From contig OY855907.1 in NCBI GenBank assembly GCA_963693305.1, positions 37,579,356-37,643,355 on the forward strand: 64,000 nucleotides of DNA, given 5' to 3'. Of this stretch, positions 33,000 to 45,200 are shown piece after piece. This stretch comes from Meandrina meandrites. Its lineage: Eukaryota > Cnidaria > Anthozoa > Scleractinia > Meandrinidae. Each line of letters begins with the position of its first letter. Positions within the stretch are counted from its first letter, which is position 1. The notes below the pieces were generated by a model. That model ran no database searches, was not told where the DNA came from, and worked only from the letters and a program-made list of their open reading frames with translations. Made by a program: the position numbers and the translations under genes.

Positions 33000-34250
33000 A
33001 AATGGTGACCACGTAGGCACGAAAACCAAGTACAAGTCACAAGGAGCCGCAAAACCGAGTAATGCCCAGCGAATTACAAAGCAAATAAATTAGAAAGCGA
33101 AACTACGGAAAAAACACAGGGAACTGATAGGCACAATAAAGAAATAATTCACCTTCCCGGCTGAGCTGCAGCCGGAGCGAGAGAGAGCAGTCTTCTACGC
33201 AATTTGAGCGGCCGGTTCGTCTTCTGTCCGCACAACCGCCAAAAAAGCTCCAAAACCAGGAGCCATGCTACTTTCGGCATTAACGGGAACTTGAGCCATA
33301 AGCAAAGACGATAAACAATAGAGCGAGAAAGGGCGCAGCGATGGCGACAGGGTAAACCAAGCGACAATATGATGTCTGGCGTCCGTTTTAACGAAGAGAG
33401 GAATAAACAGGATAAAACAGGACTATTTATACTTAACTTACGTAAACAATACGCATAGCAGATTCCCTAGAGGATATACAGAAGTGCAGGAATGAGAAAG
33501 TGGGATCTCAACGCCATTAGGGGCGTTTGTGCATGAGGACTCCCAGTGAGAATAGTGAATACAATCTTAGCTTTTGGCCACATCCACATTCGCGCTCATA
33601 CCGATCCGGGTTTCAAGCCGCACACGTCCTGATTATGTATATAATTGCGTGCAAATACAAAAAAACCTACATTTCAGTTGAGGTATACAACAAAATTCTT
33701 TGTTCCATACCAAGCTGAGCGGACTGATGATTTTTATTAGCCATCCAGTGTTTGAAATCCTCCTATATTGCACAATGCTTTAATAATTATTAATCTTTTA
33801 AACTGGATTCCAGTGTAGTCAAAAATATAACTACCATGTTTTAAAAGAACTTAGACCCTTTCAGAATTACTTGAATTACTCAGACTGACTCAAACTCTCA
33901 AACTTTACATTATTCGCTCTTCAAATGACGATCGTCCCCTCGATCGCAAAGCCGTCGAAAAAAGTATTACGTCACAAAATTTAAAGCTCGATCCATTCCT
34001 TCCATTCCAGTGCGCGGTCATTTCGTGAAGCCTTCGGAAATCTTCGTAGTTTTTGCTTAATAGTTCACGCTTTAAGGCTCAGAAAGCAAAATTTCTTCCT
34101 AAGTTTATTTAATGATGGGTTCTTTTAGCGTTTGGTTGCTTTAAAATCGCAAAAGAAAGAATGTCGAAAATTTGGTTCATTTGACCTTTAAAGGGGCCAA
34201 CGGACAAAACAAAGGAACCGGATCCTTTTGGACCTGATCAGCAAAATGTA
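33000..34250. other. Intergenic region without recognisable genes
   Basis: A GC-richer piece at about 33150-33370 (complement of a CGGCTGCAGCTCAGCCGGG region) may belong to the same mobile complex as the minisatellite. The rest is AT-rich with no supported gene. A dispersed-repeat motif TTTGGTTCATTTGACC lies near 34180. Confidence 0.35.
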
Positions 34251-34254
34251 GGGA

Positions 34255-34516
34255 TACAAGTAACTGAAAAACGGAAAAGCTGACCGTACGGTTGGATTGA
34301 ACTATTGTGTTTCCAATATTTCATCAAGCACGGCCTGACTTCTTCAGGGAATGAGCAACTGAAGAAAGAACGTTACAATTTAAACAACCAAGAAAAAAGA
34401 TAATAAGATTACAATTCAATTGTAATCTTATTATCAGTTTTAATCTATTATTATTATTATTATTATCTTAGTTCAATCCAACCGTACGGTCAGCTTTTCT
34501 GTTTCTCAGTAACTGT
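34255..34516 (-). mobile_element. Penelope-like tail with inverted repeat and hammerhead-like motif
   Basis: Inverted copies of GCTGACCGTACGGTTGGATT (34279 and about 34476) flank a short interior with (TTA)n. On the minus strand 34311-34350 reads a hammerhead-like motif: stem I TTCC/GGAA, core CTGAAGA, stem II TCAGGC/GCTTGA, and GAAATATT. It shares core but not stems with the motif at 23970-24012. Penelope-like elements often have inverted or partial terminal repeats, which would explain the palindrome. No coding part remains. Confidence 0.5.
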
Positions 34517-35208
34517 AAAAGGTACCAAAATGAAATGACAGAGGAGGCTACTGAGCATGGCAGGTTATGGAAGAAGCATGCGTTCAGTTGTGTATACAGC
34601 TATTTCAATTAACGTTGTCGGATCGAAGCTCAAAGCTTAAAGACAAGACCGAAAGGTAGTATGGGCGAAGAAAGAGTGTTCCACGCGTGCTGAATACTAA
34701 TGAGATACAGCGATATAGCAAACGAGACGTTTTTCGTTTCCTTTCTCTTCAGACATGTGTAGAAAAGATCCTTTTTCGCCTCATTTCATTTAAAAAGAAT
34801 AATCCAAACCACATAACGGCGAAAGAAAAGATACAAGAAAGGTTTCACTTAAAGAAAAACAAAATATTCCACGTGCAAAAATACAAACTTGTAGATTTCC
34901 TTAATGGTGATATGCAAATTGCAGTAAATACCCATGGCACCATTCGGTCTTGACTTGTAGGTTTGAAGATTTAATCCGACAACGTTAATTGAAATAGCTG
35001 TAAATAAACTTGTTTTTCATCCCATTTGTTTTCCAATATGGCGAAAAAGAACAGCTTGGGTGTCCTGTGGCATAAGATGCTGCTCGCCCTCCCGTCCCTA
35101 CCACTATTTGTCCTGCAGCTAAAAATAGCTCGCGAGCCATACCACTGGATCAAGTTATTCTGCTTCGCTTCACATTTGTCAAACAAATATTTGCTTGTCG
35201 CCGGTACC

Positions 35209-38200
35209 ATGACAGATCAAGCGAAACTGCGGGGAAACGCCATCAAGAGATCGGCCAGTTACAATGGATTCTCTTTTGGTTTGCCAAGCAAGATTGATGA
35301 ACTGAAAATCGAAGATAGTTTACTAGATTCTTCGGCATTTTCGGCAGAATGGAGTTCGGTTTTTCACAAGCAAGGAGGTCATCCGCTGATAAGATCACCA
35401 AATCACGCAGTTGATTGCTCCCTTTCAAACGGATTTCGGAGTGGATTTGAAGGTGAACAAAACGCTGATGTAAGTTTAACTGAGCTAAGTGACGCATCTA
35501 GTGGAAGCGACGCTTGGCAAGAAGAGTTAATTCTTCGTCTGAGGCGACAGGAAGCGGTGATCGAGAAAGACAAGGCCAAGCTTGAAGAAGAGGTAAAAAC
35601 CCTCCAATTAAAGTTGGAATTAGAGGAAGATCTCAGACGAAATGATAAAGAATGCATGGATATCTTAAGAGGCCACATCTCCAAACTTGAAGGGAAACTG
35701 CAAAGCAGCGAGAAGAACATTCGAGAGTTAGAATACGAAAAGCAACGACTCGAAGTAAACTCGGTTTTACCCGCAACAAAACCGGGGGAGTATGCCTTAG
35801 TGAAGGCTCGCTTGGACGCCAGCGTTGCCACTATTCAGGCACTCGAGGCAGATTTAAAAAGAATTAAAGGAGAGAAAACTAAACTAGAAGGGCAAGGAAA
35901 AGAATCTCAGGACTTATTAATTAAGCTTGAGCATCAGTTGCGAAGCGCAAACAAAGAACTTCAACGCCGCGAAAACCGAGTCAACCAACTCGTCGAAGAA
36001 AGAAGATCCTTAGAGGATTATCAGATTAAGTCACGCAGCCTACAAAGGAAAGATCAGAAATCCTCTTACGCGCTGCAAATTCAAATCGTTAATCTGCAAG
36101 AAAAGCTGGAGATTTCAGGCCGGACCAATGAAGAGCTGGCTAGCGAACAAGAGAGGTTGCAAGTCAAAGTTAAACAACTTGAAGACAAGATTAAAGAGCT
36201 GGAAGGCAGCTATCGTTGCAAACTTGAGCAGACTATGGAAAGATTGAAGAAACAAAAATCTCACACCGAAGAAAATCAGTACAAGTCAATGAATGGACAT
36301 ACAAAAGACCATCTGTCCGCTGGTGTGGCATCTGATACCATGAAGGCAGGGGAGCAAAGGACAGGCAGTTATCCAATCGCCACTTCCTCAAGTGGCGTGG
36401 ACAACATGTTAACACTTAGAAAACACACTTCAACTTTATTAATTGAGTTGAACAAGCAAATTGGAGAAAATCCATGTAAAGAAAACGACTTAGCCTCCTT
36501 TGAGAGTACTTTGAAGGAATTCCTTGCCAAGATTTCCAATGGTATTACACAGGAACCACAGGGGGCCAAATTCATGGAGAAGCCCTTGAGACTGGGTGTT
36601 GTATCTAAGGAGCCTCCTCAAGAGGAAATCGTATGGGAGAAAAAAACAGACACTGTGAGTACAATAATTTAATGAGCTAGTTCATTGAAATTCTGGTCGT
36701 TCTGGTTTTGAACTGCAGAAAAAACACTTTGGAAACTATTCACATTCATTTGTGAAGGGGATTCCAAAGAAAGTTAAGCCTACAGCTGAGCCATATGGCC
36801 CAGAAGGTATGTTAAGGTGAGAGCTTATCACAGTTCCTGTTGCATTAAGCGGATTGGAGTATTTCTACTCCCCCCTGAATGAAATGCTAGTCCATCGCAG
36901 GGTGGCATGTACTAAAACCTGAAACAACGAAACGAAACGACCGAAATGAAACGAGCGAAACGAGCGAAACCACGGAAACGACCGAAATGAAACCGCCAAA
37001 ACAACCGAAACGGCCGAAACAACCGAAACGAAACAAAATCACCGAAACAAGCAAAACCCATTACCATTATTGAGAGCTAACCGTAAACAGGCTAACCTGA
37101 GTGATATTCATGCTAACCGGAGTGCCATTCAGGCTAACCGTAGTGTACCTTGCACTCAGGTTAGCCTAAATAGCAGTCCGGTTAGCCTGAATATCGCTCA
37201 GGTTAGCCTGAAAAACGCCCAGGTTAGCCTGTTTACGGTTAGCTCTCAATAAAAGTAATGGTTTTCCTTGTTTCGGTGATTTTGTTTCGTTTTGCTCATT
37301 TTGGCCGTTTCGGTTGTTTCGGTGGTTTCGTTTCGCTCGTTTCGGCGGTTTCGCTCGTTTCGTTTCGGTTGTTTCGTTTCGTTGTTTCGGGTTTTAGTAC
37401 ATGCCTCGCAGGGTTACCCCCATTGCCAGTACCCACTTATACACCTCGATGGAGAGAGGCACCATGAGAGAAAGGTGTCTTGCACCCCCTTCCCCCCCAG
37501 GCCCCAGCCATGGCTCAAACCTAGACCACTCGACCATGCCTCCCTCTCTCCAAGAAGCGCATGTAATACAATGTATTACATGTTAGTTGGCAGAGTGGTG
37601 AATATGACTTTGCTGTTTGGAAACTGACGATTTCAGTGATTGTTTTACGAGGGATGTGGTGTAATGAAATGTTATTCAGATTTTGGCCTACCCTTTTCCC
37701 CGTGTTGTTATTTTGGGCAAGGCACCTCTACCATACCCAAGTTCACATCTAGCCAATCAGGAACCTTGTTACTGTTCTAATTTGACAGTCCAACGAAACT
37801 TGCACGATATGCTGCTGAAATGTACCAAAAAGGTACAGGTGAATTGTCACGGTATCCCCTCCCCTCCACCCAGGCTAGGTGTATTGAAATTATATATTTT
37901 ACTCTAAATGTTATTTCAGTCTGTTGTACTTTTCATTTTCAGCAGTACTAGTACATATTAGATGTCTAATTAATATAATTATATAGTAGTAACATTTATT
38001 TGTTTTGATTCATAGGTGAATGAAAGTCAAAAAGATAATAAAGATGGGTAAGTTTTCACATGTTAATTATTTTCTCATGCATGTTTTCGATTACAGAATG
38101 AAGAACAAAAATGTCTGACACTCCTTCAGAAACTGATGGGTTTCTTCTCCATGCTCAATTCATTCCAGTCCAAGTGTCTGAAAGAAATTCACCTCAAAAA

Positions 38201-38780
38201 CACTAATACTGATTAAATATGTAAACAGTCAACTCTGTCTTAGAAGAACACCATCAACTGTCTTGGAGAGGTGTTCATCTTATGGGAAGTTTAGTTACGG
38301 TAAAATGAGTTAAAAATGGCAGGGACAGGACCAACACCAGGTGTCTGTCTTATCATGAGTTTAGTTACAGTAAAATGACTGAAAAACAGCAGGGATGGGA
38401 CCAACACCATGTGTCTGTCTTATCATGAGTTTAGTTACAGTAAAATGACTGAAAAACCGCAGGGATGGGACCAACACGATGTGTCTGTCTTATCAAGAGT
38501 TTAGTTACAGTAAAATGACTGAAAATTGGCAGGGATGGGACCAACACCAGGTGTCCGTCTGATAGAGGTGTCTGTCAGTGTTTACTGTACTTGACTTGTA
38601 TCTCAACATTTGTGTCTATTTGTTCTTCACTTTAGTACATCAAAGGCACCAATGTTCTTGGTGCAGAAGGTGACGAGAGAGAAGTTTACCACATATCGTC
38701 CTGATCTCTGGGAAAAGAGACAAAATGCCTCCAAACCCAACTCACACACAAGACAGAGAAGGAAAAGTCCAGTTAAATAA
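35209..38780 (+). CDS. Unrecognised coiled-coil protein, three exons
   Basis: Exons 35209-36654, 38016-38047 and 38636-38780 join in frame (GTGAGT and GTAAGT donors) to 540 aa. I chose the ATG in GTACCATGA at 35209. The frame is open upstream to an ATG at 35038, but those residues are hydrophobic and unlike the rest. The first 100 residues are Ser-rich and unstructured. Residues about 105-370 form long heptad coiled coils (LRRQEAVIEKDKAKLEEEVK, LEDKIKELEGSYRCKLEQ). The C-terminus is basic, with FTTYRPDLWEKR and RQRRKSPVK. This looks like a structural, possibly centrosomal or cytoskeletal, protein, but I do not recognise the family. A 70-bp tandem repeat lies in intron 2 and a SINE with a nested MITE lies in intron 1. 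Confidence 0.75.
36826..37575 (-). mobile_element. SINE copy 4 (-), split by a nested foldback element
   Basis: The two halves (36826-36903 and 37406-37575) form one first-family SINE: GAGCTTATCACAGTTCCTG, CTACTCCCCCCTGAATG and CTAGTCCATCGCAGGGT on the left, then TACCCCCATTGCCAGTACCC and the head region on the right. The duplicated TCGCAGGGT at the junctions shows that the intervening sequence was inserted later. Confidence 0.85.
36904..37405. mobile_element. 502-bp foldback element nested in SINE, 9-bp TSD
   Basis: Target duplication TCGCAGGGT lies at 36895-36903 and 37406-37414. Terminal inverted repeats are GGCATGTACTAAAACC and its complement. The arms are GAAACGACCGAAACGA-like pentamer/heptamer runs that are complementary to each other. 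The centre is a palindrome of GGCTAACC/GGTTAGCC units turning near 37150. Nearly all of it can fold into one hairpin. A 9-bp duplication suggests mobilisation by a MULE-type transposase. Confidence 0.85.
38289..38568. repeat. 70-bp tandem repeat, four copies, in coiled-coil gene intron 2
   Basis: TTAGTTACAGTAAAATGA starts at 38291, 38361, 38431 and 38501, exactly 70 bp apart. Each unit contains GGGATGGGACCAACACCA and GTGTCTGTCTTATCA. The first and last units are the most diverged. Confidence 0.9.
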
Positions 38781-39001
38781 ATATAATAATTGTACTAATT
38801 TTATAATAATTAATTACAGCATTATATAAACTGTACATTTTTATAAAACGTTTTTCATTACCACCATCATGGAGAATATTAAAATAATTAAGTTTAGCCT
38901 TGCCAGTTGTTGAACCAAAAAACCTTTTTTACTAAAAATTATTTGTAACCTGTTCAGCAGTGTTATAATTCAAGAACTTGCACAATGTCCATACATGGCT
39001 G

Positions 39002-39184
39002 AGGCCCTGCCAGGGTAAATTCCGACAAGCGACATGGGCCAAAAAGTAGAGACAGCGCTCAAACGAAATAGCGACAAACGACTGACGAAGCCAAATGTAT
39101 GCGTTGTGTAGCCTTGACAAAACGCCGACACGAGACATTTTAAAATTCCGACAAGCGACCTGGGACACCCCCCTGACAGGGCCT
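39002..39184. mobile_element. hAT-like MITE, family X copy 2, TSD CATGGCTG
   Basis: Bounded by CATGGCTG at 38994-39001 and 39185-39192, with AGGCCCTGCC inverted ends. The body is the reverse complement of the copy at 31843-32043, with a roughly 15-bp internal deletion near 39105. It lies just past the coiled-coil gene. Confidence 0.9.
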
Positions 39185-39185
39185 C

Positions 39186-42100
39186 ATGGCTGGGAAGTCA
39201 TTAATATGTCCTCTCTGCATAATAACAAAATTAATATGCTGTGATTCATGTAGCTTTCCACTGAAGATTTATTCAAAACCTGTCTTGCAAAGCACTGTGT
39301 AACCATAGTTTTCCAAGCTGTGAAATGTTTCATTGACAATAAATTAATAGCTGGGAAATATTTCGTTGACAAGTTGTTGATTAATAATGCAATTATCTTG
39401 CTCAATCTTGCGGCTATTAACGGATTTTAGCGAATGCGGCCTACAACCTTGCTGGCAAAGTATCACGAAATGCTGTGCGATTTTGCAGGATAATTAAGAT
39501 ATAGTTTATAGTTAATCACTTGACAAGATAGTGTGGTCTTTCAGTATAGAATTATTTTTAAATATATCGCTGCACTGTGAAAAGCTGGTGGGGCAAAAGA
39601 AAAGTTAATAGAAAATTATGACAAGTGCATCTGAAAAATATGCAGGAATAGTTCATGCCAACATACCTGTAAATAGAAAATATATTATTATTCGAACTTA
39701 ATTTTTGTCAAGTCCAGACTTTGAAACTTGTGCATTATTCAGCCTCCAGATAACACAAATGTGAAGCATCATAGACCCTACGTAAAAAATGGCTGCCAAT
39801 TTAAAATTCTTTTGTATGTATTTAAATTAGCCTCACTAACCTTGTTTTTGAGTTGATAATCAAGAGTTTTTAATCTAGAACGGGGCTAGTTAGGCTAATT
39901 AATATACATACAAAAGAATTTCAAATTGGCAGCCGTTTTTGCATAGGGTCTATTGCAAGCAAGGTGCAAATTATTTTTAATTTTCTTGACTATAGTTTTT
40001 TTACCTTTATGCTAGGGGCAAGAAAGCCCTGCTTTCCTTTTATTACCTTGCTCCCTGACAAATAATACTATACAAAAAAAAGAAAAAACCTTCTCAAAGG
40101 TCACAATACAAGTATAATACGCATGACAAAATTGGAAACAGGCACTGCAATTCTCATTATATAAAATTAATATAATATAAGCAGTGTGTAACCAATTAAT
40201 TCAAGTGCTGAAGCACTGTTTTTAATATATAAACAATAAATTGCCTGATTTATTTTTCAGATTGTTGTTTGGTAATTCCTTTTGCCTGCGAACAGTCTCT
40301 CTCGTGTAGAATCCTAAGCAGACGCTCAATACGTAGGAGGGTTCTAGTGGGGTTTAGAGCTTGGACTGTTTAGAAAGATCACACAGAGAAGGTGCTGAGA
40401 GTACACTGGGCTTTCTACTTTATTTTTCCAATTTATTCTTTTCTTTTGTTTTCACCTCGCAGAAAAGAGAAGTTTACTTCAACTGGCTCGAAACTGTCAG
40501 TTGTGATTTTGATCGATTTTGTTAGTGTCTTTCACGGTTTGTTGGCTGTAACCTAATTATGTAGGCTGCGCGACCTCGTTAAAGCTGTCTTTGCTCGCTT
40601 CATTAAAGCTCATGTTTGTTTTGAGAGGTTGCCTTGCAGCAAGTCTAGTAAAATGATTAACAGCAGCAAAAAGCAGTATTGTTAGTTGGGCTTTGAACTT
40701 CAGAGTACATCAGACTGTCACAACTTGTGTCTACGCTGCTTGCCACTCAAATATCGTACACGACCAAGCTTGCTATTTTTCTTTCATCCTACGCATTTTA
40801 GAGCAGAAGTGAGACTTCTCACAGTCTAATTTTTATTTCACAAGAGGCTGTCGTTGACCATGTCCAGATAATCAGTGCTGATTCATGTTAATTTCCTAAT
40901 GAGAATTGCATAATTTTTAAATTCATATTAATCAAGTCATTAACAATTCAGCCATGCAAATAACTGTTCCTGACAAGAACATTTTATTAACTCATTGTGT
41001 GAACTAACTACACCTTTATTTCCCTTAACCTCCACCTCCACCCACCCCCTAAACAACAATGAAAAATTGTTTTGACTTGCAAAACTATTACTACCTGTAC
41101 AAGAAGTTAACATCAAATGCAACCATCAAGCATACAGCTTACAATAATCATTACATTAAAATTATGTTTAAGAACTTTTCTACCAATTCAAACAATCACA
41201 AAATTTACAATGAGCTTATCTTTGCAGAAAGTGAGTCAACTAAATTAAAATATTTTTCTATAGCAGGACTGCAAACACTGTAGCAATAGGACAAACGGCT
41301 GACCAAAATTTGCTCATCATAAATGAATGTTAAATAATATAATTTTGTGGGAGAATTTACATTTTAATGTACCATGAGCGAGATCGTTATTTGATTAGAC
41401 ACTACATCTCTTTAATATACTTCTTTTTAAAAATAAAGCTTAACATAATGCCATGTACGGCCACATTTCTGTTTTGTCCGATCGAAATGGTGCCTTTGTC
41501 TGACATACGTAACTTCAGCAAAATACCCTACAGGTATTTGTATTAAATTTATTATACCAACTTGGAATTACTATTAAGTATTTCTACCCCAGCCCCCACC
41601 CATCCCTGGCATGGGATATTCCCAGGGGATGTGAGGCCACTACATATATTATATCCCAGTTATTTCATTAGGTTTCCCAATACCTTCCTGTATCTACTTT
41701 TAGAGGCACTGTGAGAGTAAAGTGTATTGCCCAAGAACTCACCACAATGCCCCCAGACGGGGCTCAAGCCCAGAGACAAACACATCAACCACTTCAACAC
41801 CACAGCTCCTGAATTAACCAAGCTTAATAAATAACATGCATTTCCTGATTTGAACTGTTTTCAAGCCATTATTATGTCATTCATTCAGGTTGTGCAGGTT
41901 TCTAAGTGTTTCCAGATGAAGTGAAAATGCTATTTAATAACAGAGTAAACCATTTACCTTATAAAATGAATACAAAATTCTCCCCAATGACAATACATGC
42001 ACAATAAACGACATAAATGAACTTAAAATCTATTTCCTTTGTCATGCTAGGTATAGAATAAGTTATCAGGCACACGCTTTATGAGATTTATGTTTGTTAT

Positions 42101-42271
42101 TAAATCCCATATTTTTAGATGCCTTGCTTGTTTAACATGGGACCATGTAAAAGCAGTTACCGTTACATGACAACATAATGTGTGGACCTGTGGTTATCAC
42201 AAACTTTCAAGCTCTCTAAATCTCCCTCTATGTCCTTAGTTGACAGTGTGAAGACCAGTAAATGTACATTA
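39186..42271. other. Intergenic region between coiled-coil gene and TM9SF1
   Basis: No gene is supported. It contains the MITE at 39771-39952, a partial copy of the 7240 MITE family near 40655-40715, and a diverged minus-strand SINE at about 41575-41815 (GGCACTGTGAGAGTAAAGTG and TGCCCAAGAAC blocks). Confidence 0.5.
39771..39952. mobile_element. Inverted-repeat MITE (ATAGACCCTA ends)
   Basis: The arms are about 65 bp: ATAGACCCTACG, then ATGGCTGCCAATTT, then AATTCTTTTGTATGTAT on the left, with the inverted match ending in GCATAGGGTCTAT on the right. The interior loop is about 45 bp. It is non-coding. The duplication at the ends is ambiguous. Confidence 0.75.
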
Positions 42272-45200
42272 TTAGTCCATTTTGAGGTTCACATAAATGT
42301 ATCTAATAAATTTAAGGGATGCAACAAAGGCCACAGTGCTCAGCATAAGGAAGAACACATAGCATGTCAACAGTGTGTAACCAAAGAACTGCACAGACTG
42401 AAGCATTCCTGACATGTTTGATCTCTTGTAGTAGTAAAACATGGCATAACCAAACACAAATCCAGAGGTGGAGCTACAAGAAAAAAAGACATAGAATCAC
42501 TGATGGGAACAATGCAGTCGAACAGCCACCCATTGAGCAGCTGCCCCGTATAAAGTGACCTGTTACAAAAGTCCCAAAACTATTGTCAGTATAGTACTGT
42601 AAATAAAACCCCCTTTAAGCGGCCGCCTCTATTAACCAGCTTCAGCGTCCTTTCTGCTGTCTGGATGAGCGTTCTTCTATTGTTTTGCCCCTCCTACTGA
42701 GTGCTGTTTGATCACAAAATATTTTATTGTTTTGAACGCAAAGTGAGTGTTAAATTGTAAAACAAAAAGGTGCCTAGAGCTACTTACCCTCCACACATAA
42801 GAGAGCGCCACCACCATCGGTAGTCCTCGCTGGACAGTTGGAAATATGTAAGGGCAATTGAGATGCATGCAGTGACACTTAGCAGGATGACAAATACTAT
42901 GAACAGGATGCCGTACAATGTGTACTGCTCACGTCCCCACAGAGTGGCAAAGATGTAGTACAACTCCACTGATATCGCACTGAAAACAAGTCAGTTATAG
43001 ATTGGGAGTATTAGAAAAATATTATGACAGTTAATTAGCTAATTAAATCACATCGCCAAACAAAATGAAAACAGGTAAAAGAAAACTGGATAACAGTCAA
43101 AATACCGGTAGTTCATTTCTTCACTTCCCATTCCTTTTTGAAATTTTAGTCACAGAATTGAAATGCAGTAAATATAAACAACAAACAGACACACCTGAAT
43201 GGCAAAAAGCCACCAACAGCCATCCTAACAAAGGTGCTTCGATACCTGAAAAACACAAACTGTGAGTTACCTTATTGTTACTCATTTTCGTGGGACTTAA
43301 TTTTCGAAATTTTTGTGATTTTAAAAAAATTGTGAAATTAAAGACCCGCAAAATTTTATTTTTTATGTTTTATTGTATTTTATATGTTTTAAACATATTT
43401 TTTGGCCAAAGCACGAAAATTTAGTGCTGCGAAATATGCCCGTTTCATTTTCACATAATTAAGTTCCCGCAAAAATAAGTAACAATAAGGTAGATGCACA
43501 ACAGTAATAGTAAAGCAGTTGCAGTCTGAAAAGTTTCAGGGCTTTAATGGGGATTTGAACCCATGACATAACCAGTGTTATGTTATCCGTCTGATTCTTC
43601 AGGAAAAGATGACAAACTCCAACAACAAAGCCACATTCTTTAAAAATTTTGCAACAACCCTGATTAACAATAAAAGATACTCCAGCAGGAAGGAAGCTAA
43701 TAACAAGTTGTTTACCATGGTATCGGTGGTATCTCTCTTGGAATATTCTTTGTTCTGCATGGTGCATTGAAGCTGCCTGCCCAGTTTTTGCCAAAAATGC
43801 CACCGAGAATGGTCAGGGGGAAACCAACTGAAAGAGAAAACAAACAAACAATGAAATAAACCTTATAAAAAAACTCAGTGATAATCCCAAAGGAGTCAAT
43901 ACTATCTGACCCACAAGCAAATTCAGACCCCACCATCGTACAAGGAGGTGTTTAAACCCCCCCCCCCCCCCCCCCCCAACAAGGTTTTGTTCTATTAATG
44001 CACAGTAAGATTATTTGCAGAGTAGAAAGCCCTTCACTCACTCTACAATATAACTATTTTTGCCGGCTGTGACGTCATATGACTTCATTACAGCCATCAT
44101 CATGGATTTCACCACTTTCTTAGAAAATCAGAAAATAACAGAAAATTTACAACTTTTTAATGGAACGTAAAAATGTAAGAATTGTACAACTTCGTTTAAA
44201 AAAACTGGAAAATGCCTTGCTTCAACAAGGCTCACTCTTGTGAAGAACCCCGCTGCCCCCACTCAGTGGTGTGTACTACATGTATTTCATGTTACTGCAC
44301 ACTACAATAATATTACTCTAATATGATTGTGCGCTGACAGACTCCAAAACTGCCAAAAATTGAATAATACAACAGCTGTTTGTTTAGATGCTCAGAATCT
44401 TACCGATCAGCCAGATAAGCATAAGAAGTATAATGGTGGTGTACGGCAGAGCTTGAGTGGATTGATAATACCATGCTATCGAGTTGATAATACTCCAGAT
44501 TACAAAGAACGGCACTGAAAGAAAGACATAGAATGATTGATGGGCATCAAAAATTACTCTGACTAGCTAAGGTCCATACAGTGCCAGGTGCACTGCCTGA
44601 GCTTATCCCAGTTTCTGTGCAAATAAAATGGATTTTGCTATTTGCTCTTCAGGCAAGTTAGAACCATTTTGTACTAGCTCAAAGGGCTTTCTCAATGACT
44701 TCATGTCACCTCCAGGGTTTTCAATAAGAATTGAAGTAGGTGGCAGAATTCTAGAAGTAGGCGGCGAAGGGGTTACTCGCGCCACAGGCGCGACCCTCTA
44801 GGGTGGTCCGGGGGCATGCTCCCCCGGGAAACTTTTAAAATCTGAGCCTCTAAGAGTGCATTTCCTGCATTCTGGGGCAAGAATTAGGTCATTTTTGACA
44901 GAACCATACATGCTCTATTTTCCAGCTTTTTATTCAACGGTTCTAATTATCTTGCAGACAAAATAGTCACCAAACACAATTTTTAGTCGCCAGATTGCAA
45001 AATCAAATAGGGCCTTGTTCAAAAGTGTTTAAAATCATTTCTAGGACTGAATACATAAAATATTGAAAAGGAAAAACAAAACAACCTTATCACTAGGTTT
45101 AAAACAAACACAATATATAAAATTTTGTGGCAACTATCGAAGGAATCAATAAGAGACACAACCCATAGGCATACATGACGTGCTCAGGGGCTTGCAAAGC

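Larger units (their letters stand above)
29885..33000. repeat. Minisatellite of TCACACAGACRCGAAACTAA units, interrupted by three inserts
   Basis: Units of about 20-22 bp with consensus TCACACAGACRCGAAACTAA, plus longer variants with GGCTATTTG or TAACACCGAGGGC spacers, fill 29885-30085, 31575-31830, 32052-32370 and 32868-32965. The gaps are separate insertions: a 1.5 kb foldback (30087-31574), a 201-bp hAT-like MITE (31843-32043) and a TA-flanked element (32373-32861). The open frames across the array are simply repeat translations. It is not a CRISPR array: units are contiguous and variable and there are no unique spacers. Confidence 0.85.

Noticed and set aside
34687..34953. 88-aa open frame upstream of the coiled-coil gene
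   Set aside because: AT-rich, Lys/Asn/Phe-biased composition typical of chance frames. No motif and no splice connection seen.
35038..35208. Upstream in-frame ATG extending the coiled-coil protein
   Set aside because: The extra 57 residues are hydrophobic and unlike the rest, and the ATG at 35209 has a better context. Not fully excluded.
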